64,000 nt of DNA from Pedobacter sp. PACM 27299 (lineage in GTDB: Bacteria > Bacteroidota > Bacteroidia > Sphingobacteriales > Sphingobacteriaceae), in contig NZ_CP012996.1 of assembly GCF_001412655.1 (NCBI RefSeq), positions 1,054,001-1,118,000 of the forward strand. Direction: 5' to 3'. Of the stretch, positions 8,879-17,166 are shown piece after piece. A program made the position numbers and the translations under genes. The notes under the pieces were generated by a model. The model was given only the letters and a program-made list of their open reading frames with translations. It did no database searches and had not been told where the DNA came from. Every line of letters starts with the position of its first letter. Positions within the stretch are counted from its first letter, which is position 1.

Positions 8879-10825
8879 TTACCATCCACCGCCGCCGCCT
8901 CCGCCGCCACCGCCACCAGAAGAACCACCACCGCTACTTCCAGAACTCCAACTTGAACTTCCAGACGATCCGGAAGAAGAACCTGTATCAGGTTTACTTT
9001 CAGTAACCGCGGTGCTAAATGGTACCATAAAACGTTTGGCAATCTGAGGATAATAAAACTTGTCGCCTTCATACCAATCAGGACTGTAATCTGCGGCATT
9101 AAGTAACGCTTCAAATTTGGCGCCCCAGGCATTTTCTACATCAAGCGCAAGCGCATAAGGCAAAAACTTCTCAAATAATGCCGGGGTATGTTCAGGAGGA
9201 TTCAATAGGTTCAATCTATGTTCCTCGGCCGTTTCCAGATACATTTTAAATCCTTTAATCTTACTGATGGCATCGGTTCCTGCTGGGGTAGGTGCTCTGA
9301 TCAGGTAAACATATAGCGCGTACATGGTCATGCTGACTGCGATGAATACCAGCGAAACGATGGGTAATTTGTTCAGGTTAGAAAGCAGCATGTACAGCGG
9401 AACACCGCCGAAGCCTGCTCCCCAAATGATCAGAAAAAGTCCTACAGGTATAGATTCTCGAATCATTTTGAACCCTCCAAAGAAGCAAAATCCTCCGATC
9501 AGAATAAAAGGAAGGAAAAAAAGCATCATCAAAGGAGTACCAGTTTCTACAAAAACCATAAATACAACAAATGCTGCCAGCGTAATCAGCGTCGATTTGA
9601 CTAAATGTTTTTTGTGACTAATAAAGAAACTTTTTAAATCAAGCTGTGGTTTCAATCGATCGCTATGTGCATTCTTTGCTGCATTGATGGTCGAACCATT
9701 CGATTTATTGATGTATATCCTATTTCTTTTGTTGAAGAAGCGCACGTAAATGGCATCTTCTTCTTTCGATAGTACATTTGTTGAACCCGTTGATTTTTCA
9801 ACCGCATAATCTTCTTTTTTAGGATCCGCCACCCCCTTACTGATTTTTATGACTTTTTTCACAGCCATATTGATGACCGAGATGGCAAAAGACTTATCAT
9901 CTATTTTTTTGATGTAAAAATAACGAAGTAAGGCTGGAGACCAGTCATTGGGTATATTAAATGTAGGGATGATCACCGGTTCCTGAGGATCCCGTCCATA
10001 ACGCGACCAGCTGATGTAATAGTAAGTTCCAAGACCAATCAGCAGCAGCAGGGTCAAGGTTATTTTCAGATAGTCCTGGTAAAAAAGTTCAAAATTAGAA
10101 GGTCTGTGAATGATCCCTTTGGTAAAAGCGGAAGCCACAGTAAATCCACTTCCTGAGGACAAGCTTTCAGTCGTTTGAAAGCTGATGGAATGATCTGGAT
10201 TGATGCTGATATTACAGTTTTTACCTGTCGAACCAGCAGGACCGGTGTAACAAGCGGTATTGCCCGGTAATGCTCCATTAGGAAGTGCAATGGTTGCAGA
10301 GGCTTTCTCTATCTCGAAATCCCAATCGTTACCGGTAACATTCCAGTAAATTTCATCATAGTTTCTAAAGAACCCAACCTGTCCTTTTGTTTGGTAATTG
10401 ATTTCATAAGTATAGATGCCTGGATCAAGAATAATATCTTCATTTCCCATATAGATGCTGCGAACGTTGCCATCATTTTTGGTCTTATAATTCTCTTTTT
10501 TTCCATCCCTTAAAATGCTGGTTATCTTAAAATCTGCGGATTTCCTGTCGCCAAATATGTCTTTTCGATAAACTGGAATACTCCTGACAAGACCACGTTT
10601 AATCCGAGAACCAGATGCGTAAATCTTGATTTTTTCAGACAGGTACATCATGCCTGAAGTATCAATCCTGATGTCGCTGTGAAAAGAAATGATTCTTTCA
10701 GAATGGTTCTCCTGTTCGCTTTGTGCGGTAAGTGGTTCCTGTGCTAAAGCTTTTGTGAACAAAGCAGGTAGGAACAGCAAAATCAGGGAGACACTAAGCA
10801 GCGTAAATAGAGATTTTATTTTCAT
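8879..10825 (-). CDS. DUF2207 membrane protein with glycine-rich tail
   Basis: A 648-residue envelope protein. It has a signal peptide (about 1-28), an extracytoplasmic DUF2207 domain (about 40-240), a membrane helix near 255-272 followed by a cytoplasmic segment, then several hydrophobic helices at about 420-520. The C-terminus is low complexity: Gly/Ser repeats end in eleven glycines and a tryptophan. This tail is common in DUF2207 and TPM/YgcG-type proteins. The biochemical function is unknown. The gene follows lemA by 10 bases on the same strand, a pairing seen in many bacteria, so the two products probably act together at the membrane. Confidence 0.88.
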   Translation of the reverse strand: MKIKSLFTLLSVSLILLFLPALFTKALAQEPLTAQSEQENHSERIISFHSDIRIDTSGMMYLSEKIKIYASGSRIKRGLVRSIPVYRKDIFGDRKSADFKITSILRDGKKENYKTKNDGNVRSIYMGNEDIILDPGIYTYEINYQTKGQVGFFRNYDEIYWNVTGNDWDFEIEKASATIALPNGALPGNTACYTGPAGSTGKNCNISINPDHSISFQTTESLSSGSGFTVASAFTKGIIHRPSNFELFYQDYLKITLTLLLLIGLGTYYYISWSRYGRDPQEPVIIPTFNIPNDWSPALLRYFYIKKIDDKSFAISVINMAVKKVIKISKGVADPKKEDYAVEKSTGSTNVLSKEEDAIYVRFFNKRNRIYINKSNGSTINAAKNAHSDRLKPQLDLKSFFISHKKHLVKSTLITLAAFVVFMVFVETGTPLMMLFFLPFILIGGFCFFGGFKMIRESIPVGLFLIIWGAGFGGVPLYMLLSNLNKLPIVSLVFIAVSMTMYALYVYLIRAPTPAGTDAISKIKGFKMYLETAEEHRLNLLNPPEHTPALFEKFLPYALALDVENAWGAKFEALLNAADYSPDWYEGDKFYYPQIAKRFMVPFSTAVTESKPDTGSSSGSSGSSSWSSGSSGGGSSGGGGGGGGGGGW

Positions 10826-10835
10826 ATTGAAGCTT

Positions 10836-11384
10836 TTAAAAAGAAACCTTTACCGGGTCGCGTTCTGTAGAATTGTTTATTTCGAAGAAAGCGCCGTTTT
10901 CGAATCCAAATACCGAGGCGACAAGATTGGAAGGGAAGGACTGAACCTGATTGTTATGCTCCCTCACTGTACCATTGTAGTATCTTCTGGAGAGTTCAAT
11001 TTCCGATTCTATGGTTTCCAGCTGATTCTGGAGCAGTTGGAAATTAGTGCTTGCCTTCAAATCAGGATAATTTTCAGCAATCAGCATCAATCTGCTGATG
11101 TTTTCTGAAAGATGATTCTCCGTGTTGATTTTCTCTTGATTTTGCTGGGCCTGAATCGCTTCATTACGCAGCCGAACCAGATCCTGCATCAGTTTTTGTT
11201 CATGACTGACATAACCTTTAACCGTTTCAATGAGGTTCGGAATCAATTCATACCGTTTCTTTAAATACACGTCGATTCCGCTCCAGGCTTCTTTCATCCT
11301 GTTTTTCGTGTTCACAAGTGAGTTGTAATAATAGATGCTGCCAACTATTAGCAAGCAAATTAGGGCGATTAAGAGGTATAACAT
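10836..11384 (-). CDS. lemA: LemA family protein
   Basis: A 182-residue protein with one N-terminal membrane helix (residues 1-19) and a helical domain that holds the LemA signature region (KEAWSGIDVYLKKRYELIPNLIETVKGY). The length is normal for the family. LemA proteins are membrane-anchored four-helix proteins of unclear role. It is the first gene of a two-gene unit with the DUF2207 protein, which strengthens both calls. Confidence 0.93.
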   Translation of the reverse strand: MLYLLIALICLLIVGSIYYYNSLVNTKNRMKEAWSGIDVYLKKRYELIPNLIETVKGYVSHEQKLMQDLVRLRNEAIQAQQNQEKINTENHLSENISRLMLIAENYPDLKASTNFQLLQNQLETIESEIELSRRYYNGTVREHNNQVQSFPSNLVASVFGFENGAFFEINNSTERDPVKVSF

Positions 11385-11433
11385 AGGTAAGAGAAAGATA
11401 GAAAATTATCCTGTAAATATCACATGATGCTTT

Positions 11434-11465
11434 TTTTGACTACAATAAAAGTCGTTTTGACTACA
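11434..11465. promoter_or_regulatory. Direct repeats with 21-bp period upstream of the SDR remnant
   Basis: TTTTGACTACA occurs at 11434-11444 and again at 11455-11465, exactly 21 bases apart. Same-face direct repeats of about two helical turns are the usual binding layout of AraC-family regulators. A broken AraC-type gene lies just downstream, so this may be the orphaned operator of that regulator. Confidence 0.5.
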
Positions 11466-11518
11466 CCGAAGAATGGTTTTCTTTCAAACTTTGGACTGCA
11501 AAATAACGTATGATAAAG

Positions 11519-11625
11519 ATGAAAGTATTTGTGACAGGAGCCAGCGGATTTGTTGGCACAGCAGTGGTAAAAGAATTGTTAGCTGCCGGACACCAAGTGT
11601 TAGGCTTGGCGAGATCTGCAGCTAC
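11519..11625 (+). pseudogene. 5' remnant of an NAD(P)-binding SDR gene
   Basis: From the ATG at 11519 the frame encodes the first 35 or so residues of a short-chain dehydrogenase/epimerase, with the Rossmann motif [12 protein letters not shown] and a typical second strand (HQVLGLARS). Homology then stops abruptly near 11620-11625 and the frame runs into unrelated sequence, ending at 11722. More than 80 percent of a normal SDR of about 290 residues is missing. The following sequence, in another frame, is the end of an AraC-type regulator. A deletion that joined two genes is the simplest explanation. Confidence 0.8.
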
Positions 11626-11874
11626 CTATCAGATCAACTCCATATATCGCCAGGTTATTTACGCAGTCTACTCCATTTGCTTACCGGGCAAAATACACAG
11701 CAATTCATACATCAAAAGCTGACGGATAAAGCCAAAGAAAAGTTGAGTACCAGTAAACTATCAGTAAGTGAAATTGCCTATGAATTGGGATTTGAGCATC
11801 CTCAATTTTTTAGCAAGTTTTTTAAGAAAATGACCAACTCCACACCAGTAGCTTTTAGACAATTATTTCAATAA
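11626..11874 (+). pseudogene. 3' remnant of an AraC-family regulator
   Basis: The frame ending at 11874 encodes the last 80 or so residues of an AraC/XylS DNA-binding domain. The end of the first helix-turn-helix ([10 protein letters not shown]) and all of the second (LSVSEIAYELGFEHPQFFSKFFKK) are present, with the usual family C-terminus. The N-terminal sensing domain and part of the first HTH are missing and are replaced by the SDR fragment. Without a start codon of its own it is unlikely to be functional. Confidence 0.82.
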
Positions 11875-11952
11875 AATTCTTCATCCAAAATTTATAATTT
11901 CGTCCGGTAAAGGTGTAAATTTTAATTGCTTATAAAGCTAATCCCAGGTCAT

Positions 11953-12211
11953 ATGAAAAATAAGATCGATGAAATGCTGTCAACTTACGGACTGAACGTC
12001 GAATCCAGTATTTTGCCCTTGCTGGCAGATATTGCATACTTATTCGGATCTGAAAAAGGAAGATTGCATTATTGGAATTGAAGGAGGGGATTTTATTTAT
12101 AGTTTTGATCAGAACTATGTTTTTATTACAGATGATATCTGGAACTTTAATTTGATTGCCAGCCCTTCAGTATTGATCATGCTGGCTGAAAAGATAAAAG
12201 CATTAAAGTAA
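11953..12211 (+). pseudogene. Small unknown ORF split by a frameshift
   Basis: An ATG at 11953 opens 42 codons ending at 12081. A second frame overlapping it near 12053 continues for about 50 codons with a similarly protein-like composition (for example GGDFIYSFDQNY and LIMLAEKIKALK) and stops at 12211. The frames meet at an A-run (GAAAAAGG at 12052-12059), so one inserted base would explain the split. The joined product would be about 85 residues of no family I recognise. It lies 20 bases before kptA. It may be a recent pseudogene, a sequencing error or a programmed shift. Confidence 0.5.
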
Positions 12212-12230
12212 ATCTCAACAATTTAATAAA

Positions 12231-12779
12231 ATGACGAATAGTAAAGAGCTGACAAAGATTAGTAAAGTCCTAAGTCTGGTGCTGAGACATCAGCCAGAAT
12301 TTATTGATATTGAGCTCGATCAGCATGGATGGGTAGATGTAGAGCTGTTGATACAGCAAATGAATATTCATCACATCGCTATAGATCGTGTACTATTGGA
12401 CGAGGTGGTAGAAACCAATAGCAAAAAGCGCTTTAGTTTTAACGACAGCAAAGATCAGATCCGGGCTAGCCAGGGCCATTCGGTTTCTGTAGCGCTAGGC
12501 TATGCCGCACAGCTTCCACCTGATGTTCTTTTCCATGGGACTGCGGAGAAATCTGTGGAGTCGATCTTAAACAGTGGCTTAGAAAAAGGCGAAAGGCAGC
12601 ATGTGCATTTAAGTCAGGAGCTGCAAACAGCGATACAGGTGGGAGGAAGACACGGTAAACCTGTTGTATTTAAGGTGAAATCGGGTCTGATGCATCAGGC
12701 TGGCCATTTATTTTATCTGTCAGATAATATGGTATGGCTTACAGACCATGTTCCTGTTGATTTTCTTGATAGAACATAA
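12231..12779 (+). CDS. kptA: RNA 2'-phosphotransferase (Tpt1/KptA family)
   Basis: A 182-residue enzyme that uses NAD+ to remove an internal 2'-phosphate from RNA, forming ADP-ribose 1''-2''-cyclic phosphate. Family landmarks are all present. These are the N-terminal winged-helix segment with LVLRHQPE and LDQHGWV, the RASQGHS motif, the FHGT motif of the ADP-ribosyltransferase-like fold, and the C-terminal GGRHGKPVVF segment. The length is normal for bacterial KptA. Bacteria lack the tRNA splicing pathway that supplies the eukaryotic substrate, so the natural role is uncertain; proposed substrates include 2'-phosphates left by RNA repair. The next gene, a YcaQ-type glycosylase, begins five bases later, implying co-expression. 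Confidence 0.93.
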   Translation: MTNSKELTKISKVLSLVLRHQPEFIDIELDQHGWVDVELLIQQMNIHHIAIDRVLLDEVVETNSKKRFSFNDSKDQIRASQGHSVSVALGYAAQLPPDVLFHGTAEKSVESILNSGLEKGERQHVHLSQELQTAIQVGGRHGKPVVFKVKSGLMHQAGHLFYLSDNMVWLTDHVPVDFLDRT

Positions 12780-12783
12780 ATAA

Positions 12784-13983
12784 ATGGAAAACATCAATCT
12801 TACAAAACTACAAGCAAGGAAAATTATTGTTACAGCCGCCGGACTGGCCAGAAGGGCTCAGTTTGGAACTGGAATAGAAGCTGTGTATCGTCTGATTGAC
12901 CATTTGGGCTTCGTCCAGCTGGATACAAATTATGTGGTGGAACGTGCCCATCACCATGTGATGGCTGCACGCGTACCAGATTATCAAACAGAATGGCTGA
13001 CTGAACTTTGCGAAGATGGCCGTATTTATGAATATTTCAGTTCGGATGCAGGTTATCTTCCCATGCCTGATTTCCGCTTTTCCTTGCCGGTAAAACAAGC
13101 TTTTGAAACACAAGGAAAACCGCTCAGCAAAGCAGAACACCATTTAATGCAGCAGATTCTGGATCGGGTGGAAAGGGACGGTGCCGTAATGGTTGGTGAT
13201 TTTGACAACGACCGCATTGAAGCGAGTACCGGCTGGTGGGATTGGCGACCGGCTAAAGTGGCACTCGAAAGGCTTTACCTGGAAGGAAAGCTAATGATTA
13301 GCCGCAGTAAAACCTTTCAGAAAGTTTACGATCTGCCTCTCAACCTGGTGCCTGATGATATAGATTTAAATATGCCTACAGCGGAGGAATATGCCCGTTT
13401 TATCATCCGTCAGACTTTAAACGCATTAGGAATTGCTGCTCTGAAGGAAATGAAATGGCGATCCCGTCGTGTAAAAGACAATCTTCTTAAAAAAGAGCTG
13501 GAAAAAATGATCCTCAACACTGAAGTGAAATCGGTCAATGTAGAGGGCTTGAAAACTCCTTTATATATGCTCCACAATCAGGAAATCAATCTTGAGCTAG
13601 CTGATGAAGTCTTCATTCTTTCTCCTTTTGATATCCTGAATGTTTTTCGTCACCGCTTAAAGGACTTTTTCAATTTTGATTACCAGATCGAATGCTTCGT
13701 GCCTGCTCCTAAACGTCTTTATGGTTATTTTTCACTACCTGTGCTTGCAGGGGATACATTTATCGCAAGGATGGATGCAAAAGCTGATCGCAAAAAGAAG
13801 CTGTTGATCGTTCATAACATACATTTTGAAGCCATAGATCTCGATCAATCCACCATAGAAAAATTTATTGAAGCTTTAAAAGAGTTCGTAAGGTTCAACA
13901 AATGTCAGGACATTGTTTTCAAACGATCCAATAATGAAAGTTATCTGGAACTGATCAGCAGGAGTTTCTCTAACGAAGACTAA
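12784..13983 (+). CDS. YcaQ-type winged-helix DNA glycosylase
   Basis: A 399-residue protein of the HTH_42/DUF1006 family, whose founding member E. coli YcaQ (AlkX) unhooks DNA interstrand crosslinks and removes alkylated bases. The QxD motif needed for catalysis in YcaQ is present in VQLDTNYVVERAHHH, followed by an EYFSSDAGYLPM segment that matches the family. Length and layout are normal. It lies directly behind kptA with a four-base gap, so the two should be translated from one mRNA. That suggests a small nucleic-acid repair unit. Confidence 0.87.
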   Translation: MENINLTKLQARKIIVTAAGLARRAQFGTGIEAVYRLIDHLGFVQLDTNYVVERAHHHVMAARVPDYQTEWLTELCEDGRIYEYFSSDAGYLPMPDFRFSLPVKQAFETQGKPLSKAEHHLMQQILDRVERDGAVMVGDFDNDRIEASTGWWDWRPAKVALERLYLEGKLMISRSKTFQKVYDLPLNLVPDDIDLNMPTAEEYARFIIRQTLNALGIAALKEMKWRSRRVKDNLLKKELEKMILNTEVKSVNVEGLKTPLYMLHNQEINLELADEVFILSPFDILNVFRHRLKDFFNFDYQIECFVPAPKRLYGYFSLPVLAGDTFIARMDAKADRKKKLLIVHNIHFEAIDLDQSTIEKFIEALKEFVRFNKCQDIVFKRSNNESYLELISRSFSNED

Positions 13984-14079
13984 ATATGATCTACTATTCT
14001 TGTATCGCTGCCGCTCCTTTTTGTATTCATGGCATTCCAAACTATTATCGTATTTTTGCGAAGTAATAGCAATTCCATT

Positions 14080-16278
14080 TTGAAAACAGATCTTTTCCTT
14101 GTCACCCCTCCCTTTACCCAGCTGAATACCCCGTATCCTGCAACGGCCTATATTAAAGGTTTTTTGAATACTAAAAATATTTCATCGACTCAGGCTGATT
14201 TAGGTATTGAAGTGATTTTGGCTTTGTTTTCAAGGAAAGGCCTGGAAGAACTGTTCGCTCATGCGGAGAAAAAAGCCATCTCTCAGAAAAGTCCGAATGC
14301 AAGACGGATTCATGCTTTAAAAGAGGAATATATCAAATCTATTGATGCGGTGATTGCTTTTCTTCAAGGTAAAAATCCAACCCTGGCTTTGCAGATTTGT
14401 CAGGAGGATTATCTGCCGGAAGCCTCCAGGTTTGAGCAATTGGATGAGCTGGACTGGGCATTTGGAAGCATGGGGACGCAAGATAAAGGAAAGCATTTGG
14501 CCACCCTGTACCTGGAAGATATCTCGGATTTTATCATTGAATGTATTGACCCGAATTTTGGATTTAGTCGTTATGCAGAGCGGTTAGGCAGGAGTGCCAA
14601 CTCATTTGATGAGCTTTACGAAGCGTTAAATCAGGAATATACCTATATGGATAAACTCCTGATGGAGATTCTGGAAGCAAAGCTTGCATTGATTCAACCT
14701 AAAATGTTCTTGATTTCTGTTCCTTTTCCAGGGAATTTATATGCGTCATTCCGATGCGCACAGTATGTGAAAAGAAACTATCCTGAGATTAAAATCTCCA
14801 TGGGCGGCGGTTTCCCAAATACAGAGTTACGTTCTCTTTCTGATGCAAGGGTATTTGAATTTTTCGATTACATCTCACTTGATGATGGAGAATTGCCGAT
14901 TGAACTGATCTACAATGCAGTCATAAAACCAGGGGAATTTCACCTGTATAAAAGAACTTTTGTGTTAGAAAACAGCGCTGTTGTTTATAAGAATGATGCA
15001 TTAAGAAGTGATTATAAACAAGCGGATGTAGGCACACCTGATTATAGCGACTTACAGTTAGACCAATACATCTCTGTCATAGAAATCGTAAATCCAATGC
15101 ACCGGATGTGGAGTGATGGACGATGGAATAAGTTAACGATGGCGCATGGCTGTTATTGGGGTAAATGTACATTTTGTGATATCTCCCTGGATTATATCAA
15201 GGTATATGAGCCCGTTGCTGCTAAGTTGATTGTAGACCGGATAGAAGAACTGACTGAAAAAACGGGACAGAATGGCTTTCACTTTGTAGACGAAGCCGCA
15301 CCGCCAGCATTAATGCGCGAAGTGGCACTGGAGATTCTAAGAAGGAAAATTTCGGTCACCTGGTGGACAAATATTCGCTTTGAAAAAAGCTTTACCAGAG
15401 ATTTATGTATCCTGCTGAAAGCTTCCGGATGTATCGCCGTTTCCGGTGGTTTAGAAGTCGCATCTGATCGCTTATTGAAACTAATTGACAAAGGTGTAAC
15501 GGTAGAACAAGTAGCCCGCGTAACCCGAAATCTGACAGAAGCAGGCATATTAGTGCATGCTTATTTAATGTATGGTTATCCAACTCAAACGATTCAGGAA
15601 ACTGTTGACAGTCTGGAAATGGTGAGGCAATTATTTGAAGCAGGTGTCTTACAATCAGGTTTCTGGCACCAGTTTGCCATGACCGCGCACAGTCCCGTTG
15701 GCTTGTATCCAGAGAAGTTTGGTGTGGTCAAGGAAACAGAAGCCATTGGAACCTTTGCCAATAACGACATCAATTATATCGATAAAACAGGCATAGACCA
15801 TAACAAATTTAGTTTCGGATTAAAGAAATCGCTGTTTAATTTCATGCATGGGATTTGCTTCGAGTACAAATTGCAGCAATGGTTTGATTTTAAAATCCCG
15901 AAAACAGAAATCCCTGCCGACTTTATTGAAAATGCCATAAAGGAAGATAGTAAGTTAAATACTAAACCAACGGCTAAAGTAGTATGGCTAGGGGGAAAGC
16001 CCCATACAGAAATCTTTACAAAGTATAGAAAGAATAAGCCTTTGGAAACAATGGTATTGACTTTTCATGATAAAAAAGAAAGCTTTACCATTCAGGCCGA
16101 TAAAAAGGAAGGAGAATGGCTGACTTCCATTTTGCAGAAAATAGCAGCCTCTAATACGCAGGTTTATACTTTTCAGGACATTAAAGCTGATTATGAACAG
16201 TCAATGGAACTTTTTGAGCTGTTCTGGTACTCAGAGCCTATTTATAACCTAAGAGATTCAGGTTTATTGGTGCTTTAA
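14080..16278 (+). CDS. B12-binding-domain radical SAM protein, function unknown
   Basis: A protein of about 732 residues. The N-terminal part (about 1-320) resembles the cobalamin-binding and associated regions of class B radical SAM enzymes (DLFLVTPPFTQ at the start, MGGGFPNTELR in the middle). The radical SAM core follows with the cluster motif GCYWGKCTFCD, then GFHFVDEAAPP and a SGGLEVASDRLL segment. The frame is open from an ATG at 14029, but homologues begin near MKTDLFL. I therefore prefer the TTG at 14080, and a start at 14029 stays possible. It probably catalyses a methylation or rearrangement, but no neighbouring gene reveals the substrate. Confidence 0.85.
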   Translation: MKTDLFLVTPPFTQLNTPYPATAYIKGFLNTKNISSTQADLGIEVILALFSRKGLEELFAHAEKKAISQKSPNARRIHALKEEYIKSIDAVIAFLQGKNPTLALQICQEDYLPEASRFEQLDELDWAFGSMGTQDKGKHLATLYLEDISDFIIECIDPNFGFSRYAERLGRSANSFDELYEALNQEYTYMDKLLMEILEAKLALIQPKMFLISVPFPGNLYASFRCAQYVKRNYPEIKISMGGGFPNTELRSLSDARVFEFFDYISLDDGELPIELIYNAVIKPGEFHLYKRTFVLENSAVVYKNDALRSDYKQADVGTPDYSDLQLDQYISVIEIVNPMHRMWSDGRWNKLTMAHGCYWGKCTFCDISLDYIKVYEPVAAKLIVDRIEELTEKTGQNGFHFVDEAAPPALMREVALEILRRKISVTWWTNIRFEKSFTRDLCILLKASGCIAVSGGLEVASDRLLKLIDKGVTVEQVARVTRNLTEAGILVHAYLMYGYPTQTIQETVDSLEMVRQLFEAGVLQSGFWHQFAMTAHSPVGLYPEKFGVVKETEAIGTFANNDINYIDKTGIDHNKFSFGLKKSLFNFMHGICFEYKLQQWFDFKIPKTEIPADFIENAIKEDSKLNTKPTAKVVWLGGKPHTEIFTKYRKNKPLETMVLTFHDKKESFTIQADKKEGEWLTSILQKIAASNTQVYTFQDIKADYEQSMELFELFWYSEPIYNLRDSGLLVL

Positions 16279-16488
16279 CTTATCATTCAGGATTCAAAGT
16301 CCATAATTTACATTTCAAAACTTAAAATAGTAAAACTAAAAGGATTTGATGCCTCATTTTTACACTTAATATCTCTGAATTTATAAATCAGCACCTTTTA
16401 ATGTCTTAATTATGTTAAAAAATCATCATGATTTCATATTTTAAGCCCTAACATTTTGATAGGTAATGATTTTTAGACTATTTGCTTC

Positions 16489-17166
16489 ATGAATTTACTG
16501 CTAGTTGAAGATGAGCCAAACGTTGTTTCTGTAATTTCAAGAGGGCTAACCGACGAAGGATTTAGTGTAAGTGTAGCTCCGGATGGTTTAATAGGGGCAG
16601 AAATGGCTGGTAAAAGTCAGTTTGACCTGATTATATTAGACATTATGCTGCCAGGGATCAATGGCCTGGAACTCTGTAAAATCATTAAGAAAAACACACC
16701 AACAGTTCCCATCATTATGCTGACTGCCTTAGGCACCACAGAAAATGTGGTGAATGGCCTGGACAACGGGGCTGATGATTACCTGACTAAACCCTTCCAG
16801 TTTGCAGAACTTTTTGCCCGTATCCGGATGTTGCTCAGGCGCTACGGTGGCGCTGTGGTAAACGACCAGATTATTACGATTGCAGATTTACAATTAAACT
16901 TATCAGCTAAGACTGTAAAAAGAGCCAATGTTGAACTGAGCCTAACCGCAACAGAATACCGCTTATTGGCATTTTTGGCTAAGAACAAATCAAAAATCCT
17001 ATCGAGGATTGACATATTAGAGAATGTCTGGGATATTGATTTTAACCTGGGTACTAACGTGGTTGATGTGTATGTAAATTACCTGCGTAAGAAAGTGGAT
17101 AAGCCAGGTACTCAGAAACTCATACACACTGCAATTGGATTGGGATACGTTTTAAAAGATGCTTAA
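16489..17166 (+). CDS. OmpR/PhoB-family response regulator
   Basis: A 225-residue two-component response regulator. The receiver domain (1-118) has the acidic pocket EDEP, the phospho-acceptor Asp51 in LDIMLPG, and the switch lysine in YLTKPF. The C-terminal winged helix (about 128-222) has the OmpR-type LTATEYRLLAFL and VDVYVNYLRKKVD segments. It resembles CusR/CopR-like regulators. Its stop codon shares one base with the start of the histidine kinase gene, so both proteins come from one transcript. Target genes are unknown; the stress protein and bestrophin genes downstream are candidates. Confidence 0.95.
   Translation: MNLLLVEDEPNVVSVISRGLTDEGFSVSVAPDGLIGAEMAGKSQFDLIILDIMLPGINGLELCKIIKKNTPTVPIIMLTALGTTENVVNGLDNGADDYLTKPFQFAELFARIRMLLRRYGGAVVNDQIITIADLQLNLSAKTVKRANVELSLTATEYRLLAFLAKNKSKILSRIDILENVWDIDFNLGTNVVDVYVNYLRKKVDKPGTQKLIHTAIGLGYVLKDA

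Noticed and set aside
9324..9617. Plus-strand open frame inside the DUF2207 gene
   Set aside because: It is the complement of a well-supported coding region and shows no motif of its own.
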